From positions 1-64,000 of the forward strand of contig CAAEPH010000031.1 of the NCBI GenBank assembly GCA_900757865.1: a DNA stretch of 64,000 bases, written 5' to 3'. Origin of the DNA: an uncultured Sutterella sp. Its GTDB lineage: Bacteria > Pseudomonadota > Gammaproteobacteria > Burkholderiales > Burkholderiaceae_F. The notes under the pieces are model-generated. The model was not told the DNA's origin. It did not search any database and was given only the letters and a program-made list of their open reading frames with translations. Within the stretch, counting starts at the first letter, position 1, and each line of letters opens with the position of its first letter. The translations under genes and the position numbers were made by a program. This document shows, piece after piece, positions 43,379-52,648 of the stretch.

Positions 43379-46300
43379 TTAGAAGGCGATCTCTAATTTC
43401 ACATTCCCGGTTTGAGACTGGAAGCCCTCACGCCAATCAAGTTGATACCCCGCGGCAAGCGAAGTATTCTCCGTCATCTGATAGCTTGCTTTAAGAGCAA
43501 ACTTTCCAACCATGCGACCACGGTCAGCACTCTCTGTGGTGAAGTACTGACCCGGCAGACCACGGAAAGCCGCCTCGATGTCGTTCTCGGTATCTAAGAG
43601 CTCTACACCCAAGCCCGCTGTCGCGGCCACATTAAACCGTCCGTCTTTAAGCGACTTCTGGAAATCCACCCCGCCCATCAACACCGCAGACTGACGGGTT
43701 TGCTTTAAGACGTCAAGGTCCAGCACACCAGCACCCTGCTCTTGGTAGCCAGCAGAACGCACCCAGTGCGTATTGAGCGAGGCAAAGGGCGTTGCCCAGG
43801 CCATCGGTTTCGAGACCTTAACACCAGCATAAAGAATATTGGCGTGAGTATCCGATTTTGCGGTTTTGTTAACCCAGTTAAGACGGCGTTCTCCATCGAT
43901 CTTAGCGTACGCGTAACCCGCGCGGAACGCCAGATCCATAGCCTTAAAGTGGTGTTTCCCATAGAGCCCTAATTGGTACACATCCACATCAGCTTTGTGC
44001 TCTGCTGCCGTGCCTTTGCTCTTCACCTCACCCGTAGCGTAACCCGCCATCAGGCCAATGCGCGTCTGTCCATCCCAAATGGGCACATCACGCCCCAGAG
44101 CGACTTCGGTTGCGTTATCGGTCCATCCCGTAGCTCCATGATCAGTATCTTGACGGCTGTAGTTCTGAGCGATGTTCACCCACAGGTTGGCACCATCGTC
44201 TTGCGTCTTAACGAATGGGGCTTGCGTGTCGTTGCCGTAGCGAGCCAAACGGTCCACTCGGTTTTGCGTGACGGAGTTGATGGATCCGGTCATGAGTGGC
44301 AACGCAGCTACGGCTGCAGCATCCGCCTTATCGTCGTCTGCGTGCGTATAGAACTGCTGTGAAATAAGCGAATCGGGATGCGCTTCGAACTCTTTATCCA
44401 ACACTCGCGCTTCTGGGACGGCCTTGTCGTGACCGCGTTCACGCACGATGCATTCCAATACACCCATCCTGTTTCCACACTTACTTACCGGTGCGGTGGC
44501 CGATTTGATCACCAAGTGCATCACGTGACCGTCCGCGTCGCCATAGTGATACTCAGGCACAAAATTAAAGAGCACCGAGTTGTCTTCGTAAGAAGCGTAT
44601 TCGCTATCTGTGAGCGTCGTAGAGCTCTTGATCACGTTAGCGAGTTTGGGGCCTTTGAAGTTATCGTTGGTAGCCCAATCCTGCACGTCTACCATGAGTT
44701 TGCCAGCGAGCTTCACATCCGCGACGCTTTCGAGTTGCCCATAGTTGTGAAGGTTCGTCGCGTGAATAACGGTGGTGGATTGGTCACTAAGCGAAAGAGC
44801 ACCAACTTTATGCACTCCGTCAAGCGTGCGCAACGTTGCTTTTTCTGCGGCAATTGAACTATTAGGTACGTGGCTTCCCGTCATCAGTACCAATTCGCCG
44901 TCTTGAACAGACGTGGGGCCCTTGTGCTCGTACTTGTAGTCAGGGCTTAGCGCCAATGCACCGGATTGGGTTTTCAATAAAGCGCCATCCCCTTGCAGAT
45001 GACGATTAAGCATCAGGTTCGAGTCATTAGCCATTTCAAACGTTGCTTGGCTAGACGTCGATGACACGGCACGAGACCGCACAGATGTCAAAGCCGTTGC
45101 GCCAATCGTCACCGTGTCATGCGTCCCTAAAGGTGCGGTACTGGCTACTCGCAACGTACCTTCCTTAATTGTCACACCACCCGTAAAGTCGTTGGCATTG
45201 TTTGTCAGTTCTAATGTGCCTGCGCCAACTTTTTCTACGGACCCGGTCCCCGTAATGCCACGATCCCAGGTGCGCGTTTGACCCTCTGTTTCATTAAAAG
45301 CTAAAACGCCCTTTTTCGCGTCAACACCAGTGATAATGGGTTTGTCGGAGTGCCCTAATTCACCTGTGTGCGTCACTTCAAGCGTCCCTCCCCGAATGAC
45401 GGTCCAGCCCTCGTACGTGTGATCTTGGTCCACCACAGTTGTCCCTGAGCCCACTTGCTCTAGCCCACCTTTTCCAGTCAACTTACGCGCTTCGTCTTCG
45501 TTGTTGAGAAGTTGGTATCGATCGTTGAGGTTAATGCTCAAATAGGCTGTTTCGGACAATGTTTCTACATTTCCACGCCCACCCAAGGTTTGAGCTTGCG
45601 CCCCAGTTTGGTTCCCTAATTGCAACGTGCCGTCTTTAATTTGAACAGCACCTTGGAAGCGGTTTTTGGCTGTGACGACAAAGGTTCCCTTACCGTCTTT
45701 AATGAAAGCGCCCGGAGTGTTTACACGGTCCAAATCCGAGATGGCTGCTTCGTGGAACTGAGTGACCGTTTTGCCTTCAGCGACTTCGAACGTGTTTCGG
45801 CCTTCGCCCAATTCAATGCAGTCTTCTCCCTGCTGAGGGTCCGTCACAAAATTTTCAAACGCCGTGCCATTATCGTTAAAGTAGAGTGTGCCACTGTTGA
45901 TAATGTCGACAACCGATTTGATCGAGTCACTCCGCTCAGAGCCTTGAACAATGTTGAGTCCGTTTTGGCGAGTTCCGTCGATCCGTAGTGTGTTCACGGA
46001 GTCAGAGTTGGCATCTCGCGAAAGTACGATTTTGGCTTTGTCATTCACATACCCGCGCAAATGGAATGTGGCTGAGGTCATATCCTCTTTGGCATGAATC
46101 TGAACGTCTGACGTATCTGTCAGAATGTTATCTTTTTCGAGTAAAAACGTTCCCCCTTCGATTAATGTACTACCCTTATAGTGATGTTCTCCCACATAGT
46201 GACCGTAATGGGTAACCGTTAGTGTATAGGCACCTCTCTTTGGGTCTGTAATAGGCAGTCCGAAGTTTTCGTCATACGCCACCACTTTGTAATTATTTTC

Positions 46301-47569
46301 ATCTAAATACCAGGCAAATTTTTCAGCCTCATACGGCCCACCTGGTTCAGTCAGATAAATCGTTGCCTCATGAGGCTCTGTACTTCCATAAGTTAGTTCA
46401 CGCGTATCAAAAATAAGCGTGCCATCGCCTTTTTTTAGTAATTTACCACTGCCATAAAACGTTCCTCGCGCGTGGTAAGTATTGCCTTTGGAGATTTTAT
46501 AAGCAATGGTTCCAGGATTTTCATTCCCAGTCCATATGGATTGTGGCGGGTCATACTTCCATCTAGTTTTATGTAAGTATCCTTGATCCTCAAATTGCAA
46601 CGTACCATTAAAAACCTTGACGGGGCCGTCGAATTCGTGCTCCGCCGTCACCCGGGTGACACCAGTGCTCATGATGAACAGACCAACGGGATCGTTTTCT
46701 GGAATAACACCACCGTGCATCATTCCAGAAATGAATTTACCTCCTTTTGACGACTCACCTAATTCATATTCCTCTTCATCGTTAAAGTTGATATAAATGG
46801 CTCTAGTTTCTGAGTCCTTGGCATCAAAGGAAAGTGCGATTTGTGCTCCGCCTAACGACGTGTTGCTCGCTTTTCCACCATTACCTATCCACAGCGCAGT
46901 GGTTTCAATCTTACCCTTTAATTCATTATGGACATCGGCCATCATGATCCCAACTATGCGGGCTTTTTGTGATTTGCCAATGACTATTTTCGAGCCAGGA
47001 GCTTGAGTAATGTACTTGCCATTGAACGAATTTGGATCATCCGGATATTTCCTATCATCGAGTCGCAGACCCAAACCGTTCCCATCAGGGTCTAAAACAA
47101 GGACATCACCATTGTAATCGGGGTTAACAGAGCCATCGTCCAGGAAATAGGCCTTTTCTGACGCTTTCATTCCCTCTAAAAATGTTTTGTTGTTGTCAAT
47201 GAGGCGTACTCCCTTATCCATTTTGATACGGAAAGGCTTTTTCTTTTGGCTATCCGTAAGCTGCTCCCCATCTTTCGTGACATAGTTTTCGAGATACTTG
47301 CGCGTTAACATCTCCGATGGTGTGTCGACATTGTAGAATTGACTCCAATTCGGCGCTTTTGTGGGTATTACTTCAAATTGGATATAGTCACCCTCGTCTT
47401 TAAAACTAATATCAACGGTTGCATGCGACGGTAATGCAGCAAAACACAGTGCCGTCAAGGGTAAAAGACAGAGTGCTTTTTTAGAGTGGACAGCGCTGGA
47501 GCTACATTCCGAAACGCATTCCCAGAGGGCTTTTAACTTATTCCAGCGAATTTTGTAGACGTTGTTCAT
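43379..47569 (-). CDS. Autotransporter with extended signal peptide, PATR passenger and beta-barrel
   Basis: The ATG at 47569 is chosen because it begins an extended signal peptide region (MNNVYKIRWNKLKALWECVS), typical of large type V proteins, followed by a hydrophobic core (LCLLPLTALCFAALPSHA). About 1396 residues. The passenger has PATR repeats (GAGTLELTNNANDFTGGVTI, EGTLRVAS). The C-terminal barrel (LWVNIAQNYSRQDTDHG... to a terminal Phe) is nearly identical to the autotransporter at 19.9-24.0 kb. A conserved Cys pair (CGNRMGVLEC) precedes the barrel. The N-terminal passenger differs markedly from its paralogue. At DNA level the barrels differ at many third positions, so the pair is old and maintained by selection. 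Confidence 0.9.
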   Translation of the reverse strand: MNNVYKIRWNKLKALWECVSECSSSAVHSKKALCLLPLTALCFAALPSHATVDISFKDEGDYIQFEVIPTKAPNWSQFYNVDTPSEMLTRKYLENYVTKDGEQLTDSQKKKPFRIKMDKGVRLIDNNKTFLEGMKASEKAYFLDDGSVNPDYNGDVLVLDPDGNGLGLRLDDRKYPDDPNSFNGKYITQAPGSKIVIGKSQKARIVGIMMADVHNELKGKIETTALWIGNGGKASNTSLGGAQIALSFDAKDSETRAIYINFNDEEEYELGESSKGGKFISGMMHGGVIPENDPVGLFIMSTGVTRVTAEHEFDGPVKVFNGTLQFEDQGYLHKTRWKYDPPQSIWTGNENPGTIAYKISKGNTYHARGTFYGSGKLLKKGDGTLIFDTRELTYGSTEPHEATIYLTEPGGPYEAEKFAWYLDENNYKVVAYDENFGLPITDPKRGAYTLTVTHYGHYVGEHHYKGSTLIEGGTFLLEKDNILTDTSDVQIHAKEDMTSATFHLRGYVNDKAKIVLSRDANSDSVNTLRIDGTRQNGLNIVQGSERSDSIKSVVDIINSGTLYFNDNGTAFENFVTDPQQGEDCIELGEGRNTFEVAEGKTVTQFHEAAISDLDRVNTPGAFIKDGKGTFVVTAKNRFQGAVQIKDGTLQLGNQTGAQAQTLGGRGNVETLSETAYLSINLNDRYQLLNNEDEARKLTGKGGLEQVGSGTTVVDQDHTYEGWTVIRGGTLEVTHTGELGHSDKPIITGVDAKKGVLAFNETEGQTRTWDRGITGTGSVEKVGAGTLELTNNANDFTGGVTIKEGTLRVASTAPLGTHDTVTIGATALTSVRSRAVSSTSSQATFEMANDSNLMLNRHLQGDGALLKTQSGALALSPDYKYEHKGPTSVQDGELVLMTGSHVPNSSIAAEKATLRTLDGVHKVGALSLSDQSTTVIHATNLHNYGQLESVADVKLAGKLMVDVQDWATNDNFKGPKLANVIKSSTTLTDSEYASYEDNSVLFNFVPEYHYGDADGHVMHLVIKSATAPVSKCGNRMGVLECIVRERGHDKAVPEARVLDKEFEAHPDSLISQQFYTHADDDKADAAAVAALPLMTGSINSVTQNRVDRLARYGNDTQAPFVKTQDDGANLWVNIAQNYSRQDTDHGATGWTDNATEVALGRDVPIWDGQTRIGLMAGYATGEVKSKGTAAEHKADVDVYQLGLYGKHHFKAMDLAFRAGYAYAKIDGERRLNWVNKTAKSDTHANILYAGVKVSKPMAWATPFASLNTHWVRSAGYQEQGAGVLDLDVLKQTRQSAVLMGGVDFQKSLKDGRFNVAATAGLGVELLDTENDIEAAFRGLPGQYFTTESADRGRMVGKFALKASYQMTENTSLAAGYQLDWREGFQSQTGNVKLEIAF

Positions 47570-48161
47570 GTTCTTTGATTGAGTAATTGGCTCAACGAGT
47601 TTACCTACGTTCGTGCACAAGCAAGCAATGTCATGCTTGAGTAGCCACGAGAAGGATGGTGAGGGTAATGATCAAAGCACAGCGCCCCCAAAGATCGATA
47701 GGAAAGGTTCTGCTATAGATCGACAGCGCGCTATCAGTGTTTCGCACAGACGAAATACGAATGAGTTGTGCTACGTGGAGAAAGGGATTTGGATTTGAAT
47801 CGTGTGGCTTTTTTCATATATTTCTGGTCTCACTGGGGAGTGAGATTGGTCTATTGGTCAGAGGTCAGGAGGTCGGATTCTTGCTTGGTCTTGCTCAATC
47901 GTCACATCCGCAGCAGATGGTCAATCCTTACATAGGACATGCGCATTGTATGAATTTGAGACACCTAACTTTTTGGTCTGACCGTTTTTTAAAGCCTACC
48001 GTTTCATATGTCAAGACTCTTGTGATTAAAACCCACAAATATTGCGAAAAATGTTGAGAAAGACGTTTTTCAGGCCTAAAAATGCTTATGCACCACGATA
48101 TAAGCATGTAGCGAAAAGCCTGGATGAAATCAGCGTGTCGTGATGTGCGATTATCGCTGTC
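47570..48161. other. Intergenic region between autotransporter and dioxygenase genes
   Basis: No convincing gene is present; open frames here lack ribosome-binding sites and family features. A terminator for the leftward dioxygenase gene lies at its right side. Confidence 0.4.
48079..48108 (-). terminator. Terminator after the dioxygenase gene
   Basis: On the minus strand ATGCTTAT and ATAAGCAT form a perfect 8-bp stem followed by TTTTT. Confidence 0.65.
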
Positions 48162-48953
48162 TTACCGTTCAAAGTTAAAGCTCGTCATTGCCAACGACCC
48201 GTACTGATACGCGTCGTTAAAGACCGTGGCCTTCTCCCCCTGGGTGGCACCCAGAATCGGTAGCAACGGCCAGAAGTGTTCTGGCGTGGGAGCAGCGTAC
48301 GAGCTAAATTCGATCTCCTCGTAGCGAATCACTTTCTCATCGTTGCGAGCTAGCACCGCATCACGAACGGTTTCCGCAAAGGCATGTGCCATGGGAGAAC
48401 CGCCTTCGGGCAGATGGTATTGAAGGCGTCCGAGGTTGTGCACAATGTTGCCACTTCCTATTAGCAATATGCCCTCGTCACGCAACCGCGTTAACGCCTT
48501 GCCCTGCTCATAGAGTCCTTGAGCGCCAAGCGACATGTTGAGCGAGACCTGAATCACGGGAATATCGGCTTCGGGAAAGAGGTGCTTTAACACCGTCCAG
48601 GTCCCATGATCAATTCCCCAGGTGCGATCAAACGCCACCACGTCCTCGCCTAAAATCGATACCACTTCTTGAGCAAGCGCGGGTGAACCCTGAGGTTCGT
48701 ACTTCACGGCATAGAGTTCATCGGGAAACCCATACATGTCATAGATCTGGTCGGGTTTGTCGATATAGCTTGTGCGTGTGCCTGGTGTGACCCAATGCGC
48801 AGAATACATCAAAATCGCCTTGGGTTTACCGTGAGCGTCAATTAACGATTTAGCGACCGCGTGAAAGCCGTCGGTGAGTGCGTTATCGGCCAACGCAATC
48901 ATGGGGCTGCCGTGCCCGACAAAGAGTGCGGGATAGCGAGTGGAGGTTGTCAT
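48162..48953 (-). CDS. ygiD: 4,5-DOPA dioxygenase/LigB-type extradiol dioxygenase (YgiD)
   Basis: The 263-residue protein starts at the ATG at 48953, just before the conserved metal-binding N-terminus (YPALFVGHGSPM). The other His-containing motifs of the class III extradiol dioxygenases are present: LMYSAHWVTPG, WGIDHGTWTVLKHLFP and GSGNIVHNLG. These bind a divalent metal for ring opening of catechol-type substrates. The physiological substrate in bacteria is not settled; DOPA-type activity is known for homologues. A monocistronic unit with its own terminator. Confidence 0.87.
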   Translation of the reverse strand: MTTSTRYPALFVGHGSPMIALADNALTDGFHAVAKSLIDAHGKPKAILMYSAHWVTPGTRTSYIDKPDQIYDMYGFPDELYAVKYEPQGSPALAQEVVSILGEDVVAFDRTWGIDHGTWTVLKHLFPEADIPVIQVSLNMSLGAQGLYEQGKALTRLRDEGILLIGSGNIVHNLGRLQYHLPEGGSPMAHAFAETVRDAVLARNDEKVIRYEEIEFSSYAAPTPEHFWPLLPILGATQGEKATVFNDAYQYGSLAMTSFNFER

Positions 48954-49162
48954 AAAAAAAGCTTGTCCTTCTATCTTTAGCGTGCCCAGCCTAGAGCTCA
49001 TAGCTTTTAACTTGTAGCGAAGCGCTGAGGTTATGTTGTTTCTTATTGTAGGTTCGTGCCCCTCGTTTTAAAAGTCCATTCCCCTCTCGAAAGCTTGAAG
49101 CGCAAGGTTTTGACTGTCCTTTTGTTACACTCGTCCTACACCAGTCAGGGCTCTTTCCCATG

Positions 49163-49200
49163 AAAAAAACGGCCATGAGCGCGTTAGTCTCATGACCGTT
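49163..49200 (-). terminator. Terminator after the permease gene
   Basis: AACGGTCATGAG and CTCATGGCCGTT form a 12-bp stem with one mismatch followed by T6 on the minus strand. Confidence 0.85.
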
Positions 49201-49272
49201 ACAGTTTTAGCCTCTTGGTAAAGAAGTGTGTCTATGGCTCAATGGCCATTCCTTACTCCTTTCATCCAGCCT

Positions 49273-50589
49273 TTATTTGAGTACTTTTTCTTCACCACTG
49301 GCTTCAGGCGTTTTGTCGCCCATTTGCATCAGAGCGTTCAAGATGATCGCGCCAAAGGTGGCCGTTCCGATGCCGCCCAACTGGAAGAAGCCAAGGTTGA
49401 GTGTAAAGTCCCCTGCTCCCAAGATGAGCGTGACAGCGCACACGATCAAGTTGCGAGAGTTACCAAAGTCGACGTGGTTCACTACCCACACGCGCGCACC
49501 CGCCACCGCGATCAAGCCAAAGACCACGATGGAGCAGCCCCCCAAGACGGGTTGCGGAATGGTGGAGATCAAAGCGCCAAACTTGGGCGAGAAGCCAAGG
49601 ATAATGGCAAAGACAGCAGCCACTGGGAATAGAAGCGTGGAGTAGACGCGCGTTGCGGCCATCACGCCGATGTTTTCACCGTAGGTCGTCACACCCGTGC
49701 CACCAAACGAGCCCGAGACCATGGTGGCGATACCGTCACCCAAGAATGCACGCCCCATGTAGGGGTCCAAGTTCTTACCCGTCATGGCGGTCACCGCCTT
49801 GACGTGCCCCAAGTTTTCGCCCACGAGAATAATCACCACCGGCACGATCAACATGATGGCGTGAAGGTCAAAGGTGGGGTGCACAACATGCGGTACACCA
49901 AACCAATCGGCGTTCGCGATCTTGGCAAAGTCAATCGGCGTCCCCATCCCTAAGCCATTCGTCAAAATGGCATAGATCACGTAAGCAAGTGCCAAGCCCA
50001 CCAAAATCAAAAGCTTTTGGATAAACCCGCGGGTGTAAATCGCCACACCGCCCACGCAGAGCACGGTAAGAAGCCCCATCCAGGCATCAAAGTCGGTAGA
50101 GCCCACGCTTTTCACAGCGGTTGGCGCAAGGTTCAAACCAATCACGGCGACGACCGCCCCGGTCACGGCGGGGGGCATGAGTCGTTCAATCCATTTCACC
50201 CCAGTCATCATCACGATCAAGCCCACGATCGCGTAGACCAAACCGCAAACGATGATCCCACCCAAGGCCACCGACATGTTGGCGTTCAATCCCGAGCCTG
50301 CGGCATAGCCCGTGGCGGCAATCACCACACCAATAAACGCAAAGGAGCTACCCAAGTAGCTCGGCACGCGCCCGCCCACGACGGCAAAAAAAATGAGTGT
50401 CCCGAGGCCACTCATCAAAACTGCCATATTGGGGTCAAACCCCATCAATAACGGCGCTAACACCGTGGAACCAAACATGGCCACCACGTGCTGAATACCC
50501 ATTGCAATCGTCTGCCCGGTTGGCAAGCGTTCATCTGGGCCAATCACACTACCCTGTTGCTTGAGTTTCCAAGACGGAAAATAACCCAT
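49273..50589 (-). CDS. uraA: NCS2-family nucleobase permease, probably uracil
   Basis: The 438-residue polytopic protein has the NCS2 signatures IQHVVAMFGSTVLAP near the start and TTYGENIGVMAATRVYS in the middle, plus about 14 hydrophobic segments. It is a proton- or sodium-coupled importer of uracil or xanthine in the inner membrane; the QH and GENIG motifs fit the uracil branch best. It stands alone. A sequence shared with the structured repeats (TTTTTTAGTATACTCC) lies about 110 bases before its start and includes a TATACT box on its strand. Confidence 0.85.
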   Translation of the reverse strand: MGYFPSWKLKQQGSVIGPDERLPTGQTIAMGIQHVVAMFGSTVLAPLLMGFDPNMAVLMSGLGTLIFFAVVGGRVPSYLGSSFAFIGVVIAATGYAAGSGLNANMSVALGGIIVCGLVYAIVGLIVMMTGVKWIERLMPPAVTGAVVAVIGLNLAPTAVKSVGSTDFDAWMGLLTVLCVGGVAIYTRGFIQKLLILVGLALAYVIYAILTNGLGMGTPIDFAKIANADWFGVPHVVHPTFDLHAIMLIVPVVIILVGENLGHVKAVTAMTGKNLDPYMGRAFLGDGIATMVSGSFGGTGVTTYGENIGVMAATRVYSTLLFPVAAVFAIILGFSPKFGALISTIPQPVLGGCSIVVFGLIAVAGARVWVVNHVDFGNSRNLIVCAVTLILGAGDFTLNLGFFQLGGIGTATFGAIILNALMQMGDKTPEASGEEKVLK

Positions 50590-50696
50590 TTTCTTCTTGC
50601 TCCTAATCTCGTTTATCTGAGTTAAAAAGAGGTGTCAATTTTTCGAGGGGAAGCCAGAGTTCGATCCTCTTTGTTAGGACGAATCGAAGGCTTAAA

Positions 50697-50720
50697 CTTT
50701 TTTAGTATACTCCTTTTAAA
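50697..50720. promoter_or_regulatory. Motif shared with the structured repeats; possible permease promoter
   Basis: CTTTTTTAGTATACTCC followed by TTTTAAA matches CTTTTTAGTATACGCC followed by TTTTAAA in repeat copies B and C and a close form in A. On the minus strand it reads as a TATACT -10 box about 115 bases before the permease start. Confidence 0.45.
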
Positions 50721-50805
50721 CGATGTTCGTTGAAGCACTCATTTGATGTTCATCAATACGGAACCCTTCTCATGACACTTCTGGGATAAGATTGGACGAA
50801 CGGAT

Positions 50806-50864
50806 TAATACGTTAAGCAAATGTTCATTAAATTTTAAATACGTTAAGGTTAAATGTCCGTTAA
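50806..50864 (+). promoter_or_regulatory. Tandem operator-like repeats before the XRE regulator
   Basis: Two direct repeats are visible: TAATACGTTAAG then CAAATGTTCATTAA (50806-50831), and AAATACGTTAAG then GTTAAATGTCCGTTAA (50837-50864). They are about 31 bases apart, three helical turns. Autoregulation by the downstream XRE protein is likely. Confidence 0.55.
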
Positions 50865-51088
50865 TTAAGTCCGTCTGCACTCAGAGTGATTATGAAAGGG
50901 TCTATTCAAATAAAACCATTTTTTCTGTTGGTTGAAATCGCTCTCTATAAAAAACTTTTTGGATACAATAGCGAAACGGGATTTAGCCTTGCTTTCTCAT
51001 AGATAATGTCTTAAACACCGTGAGAAACGCCTGGTCTTTCATCTCGTTGGTTGCCCGATTAACTTTTAATAATTTGTGTGTTTCACCT

Positions 51089-51343
51089 ATGTCACTCAGA
51101 CTCACCGATGATGCTCAGCTCGAACTGCGCCGACTGTTATACCAAGTGGCCGAAACGGTTTCTGAAGCCCGGCGGGCCAATAACTTGACGCAAAGTGATA
51201 TGGCCAATTATTTAGGGACGTCGTTGTCGACCTATCGCAAGATCGAAACGGCGGATGGAACCGTCGCAGCGGAAGTCCTATTGGCTACGCTTATTCGCTT
51301 TGACAAACGCCACTATTTCCAGGATTTCTTAAAGCGCCTCTAA
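51089..51343 (+). CDS. Small XRE-family helix-turn-helix regulator
   Basis: The 84-residue protein has a Cro/C1-type helix-turn-helix (ARRANNLTQSDMANYLGTSL, then STYRKIE), like the DNA-binding half of antitoxins such as HipB. The ATG at 51089 is preferred; an upstream GTG at 51020 gives 107 residues. The region after it contains no HipA or other toxin. It probably controls itself through the repeats upstream. Confidence 0.75.
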   Translation: MSLRLTDDAQLELRRLLYQVAETVSEARRANNLTQSDMANYLGTSLSTYRKIETADGTVAAEVLLATLIRFDKRHYFQDFLKRL

Positions 51344-51781
51344 TTCACTAACGTTAATCACGTTGGCAATAAGGTTGGTCCTATTCTTGGGCCTACCGTG
51401 GGCGTTAATCCAGAACACCTTAACACGTCAGAACGTTTCCCGCACGCGCGGCTACCTGGACCACAGCTTTGTGAAAACGACTGACGTGTTGTGTTTTGGC
51501 GCTTTCCTTCTCCATCCCCTCTCCCTTGGGCATCCAGCACGAAGGCTTTGCCCTCACGGGGGACGTTTGCCCAGTCGGGCAACCGCTTCATTTAGCCCTT
51601 TTGCTTTGCTCCACGCATCGTCTCTCTGGCGAGTTCTCGCAGGGCAATCCTTTCCTTATATGCCACAGCGCACTTGTTGCGGGCTCTTTTCATTGAGGCC
51701 GTTACATTAAGCCTGATGTTCTTCAACACGACCCCAGAAGGGGATGAATTTCCCCAGTGTTGATTTGTCGGATCGTGATCT
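51344..51781. other. Weakly coding region at the end of the conjugative block
   Basis: A leftward frame at 51358-51591 (MKRLPDWANVPREGKAFVLD, 77 residues, AAAGGG before its ATG) could be the last gene of the conjugation-derived block. Its second half is low in information and no family was recognised. Otherwise nothing is seen. Confidence 0.3.
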
Positions 51782-52507
51782 CTATCCTAAGCGATGGTAC
51801 CGTCCAAAAACAAACCAAAATAGAAGCGCTGCGACGATAAAGACGGCAAAGCATGCCACCGGTGGCACGTATGGCAACACGAGCGCTAAGGCCGAGACCC
51901 ACGCCAGTAGACTCGCCACGGCGCCACCCCACGCCCATACCCACGGTGAGGGACTCACAAATGCATTAATGCGACGCTCTCGCACAAGGAGCGCATCAAA
52001 AGCGAGTACGGCAAATAGTGGCAAGAGCATCACGGCAGCAGCGACGCCACCGCCGATACGCTCGGCAACCAAGAGAAGCAACACTCGTGCACTGCGCCAA
52101 TAGGGCCCGTTGAGATGCTCGATGAAGAAATTTCTCAGGGGATCAAACGCGCGATCCCACCGTGAAGGCGGAATGTCCGAAATTGCTTCTGGCTCGATGA
52201 TTTCCCCACAAGCATTACGCTTTGGGGGCGGTGTTGGCCCATCGATAAGACGCTCGCGAAAAGGTCGTGCGCCTTGCATAAAGCGATTAGGAAAAGCCGT
52301 GACGGTACCCAACGTCCGGTTCACGAAGCGCGTTGCGTCGGTCCACGCGCGCCCCACGCCACTTGGTGCCACGATCGCTTCCCAAGCGAGCGTTTCAGTA
52401 TAAAACGCGTCCAATAGTCGATCCGGTGTGTTCATAGCGGGGACAAGTAGCGCGGTCCCCATCCAAGCGATGAGCCCCAAGCGACTCACATAACCCACAA
52501 CCGTCAT
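51782..52507 (-). CDS. DUF4400 integrative conjugative element membrane protein
   Basis: The 241-residue protein has an N-terminal hydrophobic segment, a conserved soluble part (DAFYTETLAWEAIVAP, then GPYWRSARVLLLLVAERIGG) and four C-terminal helices. This matches the PFL_4697/DUF4400 family found next to TraD in integrative conjugative elements. It is thought to be an accessory inner-membrane component of conjugation. An AAGGAG ribosome-binding site precedes its ATG, and it lies 141 bases after traD. Confidence 0.75.
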   Translation of the reverse strand: MTVVGYVSRLGLIAWMGTALLVPAMNTPDRLLDAFYTETLAWEAIVAPSGVGRAWTDATRFVNRTLGTVTAFPNRFMQGARPFRERLIDGPTPPPKRNACGEIIEPEAISDIPPSRWDRAFDPLRNFFIEHLNGPYWRSARVLLLLVAERIGGGVAAAVMLLPLFAVLAFDALLVRERRINAFVSPSPWVWAWGGAVASLLAWVSALALVLPYVPPVACFAVFIVAALLFWFVFGRYHRLG

Positions 52508-52648
52508 GGCTTTCTCCTTTCAAGTGCTATGCTGAATCTGGAGGTTTGATCAAGACCCTTAGCCTCTCGCCAATGCCCTCGCCCTTCCTCACGCCCACGC
52601 TCACGACCAACCACGGCGCGGCCAACACGTTCACCCATCGTGCTTCTC

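Larger units (their letters stand above)
50590..51088. other. Divergent intergenic region between permease and XRE regulator
   Basis: AT-rich, no gene. It contains the repeat-shared motif at 50697-50720 and tandem operator-like repeats at 50806-50864, both listed separately. Confidence 0.5.

Noticed and set aside
19924..47569. Recent inversion between the two opposite autotransporters
   Set aside because: Their DNA differs at many synonymous sites, so long identical stretches for efficient recombination are lacking.
47737..48057. 106-codon plus-strand frame
   Set aside because: No ribosome-binding site or domain, and it overlaps the terminator region of the convergent gene.
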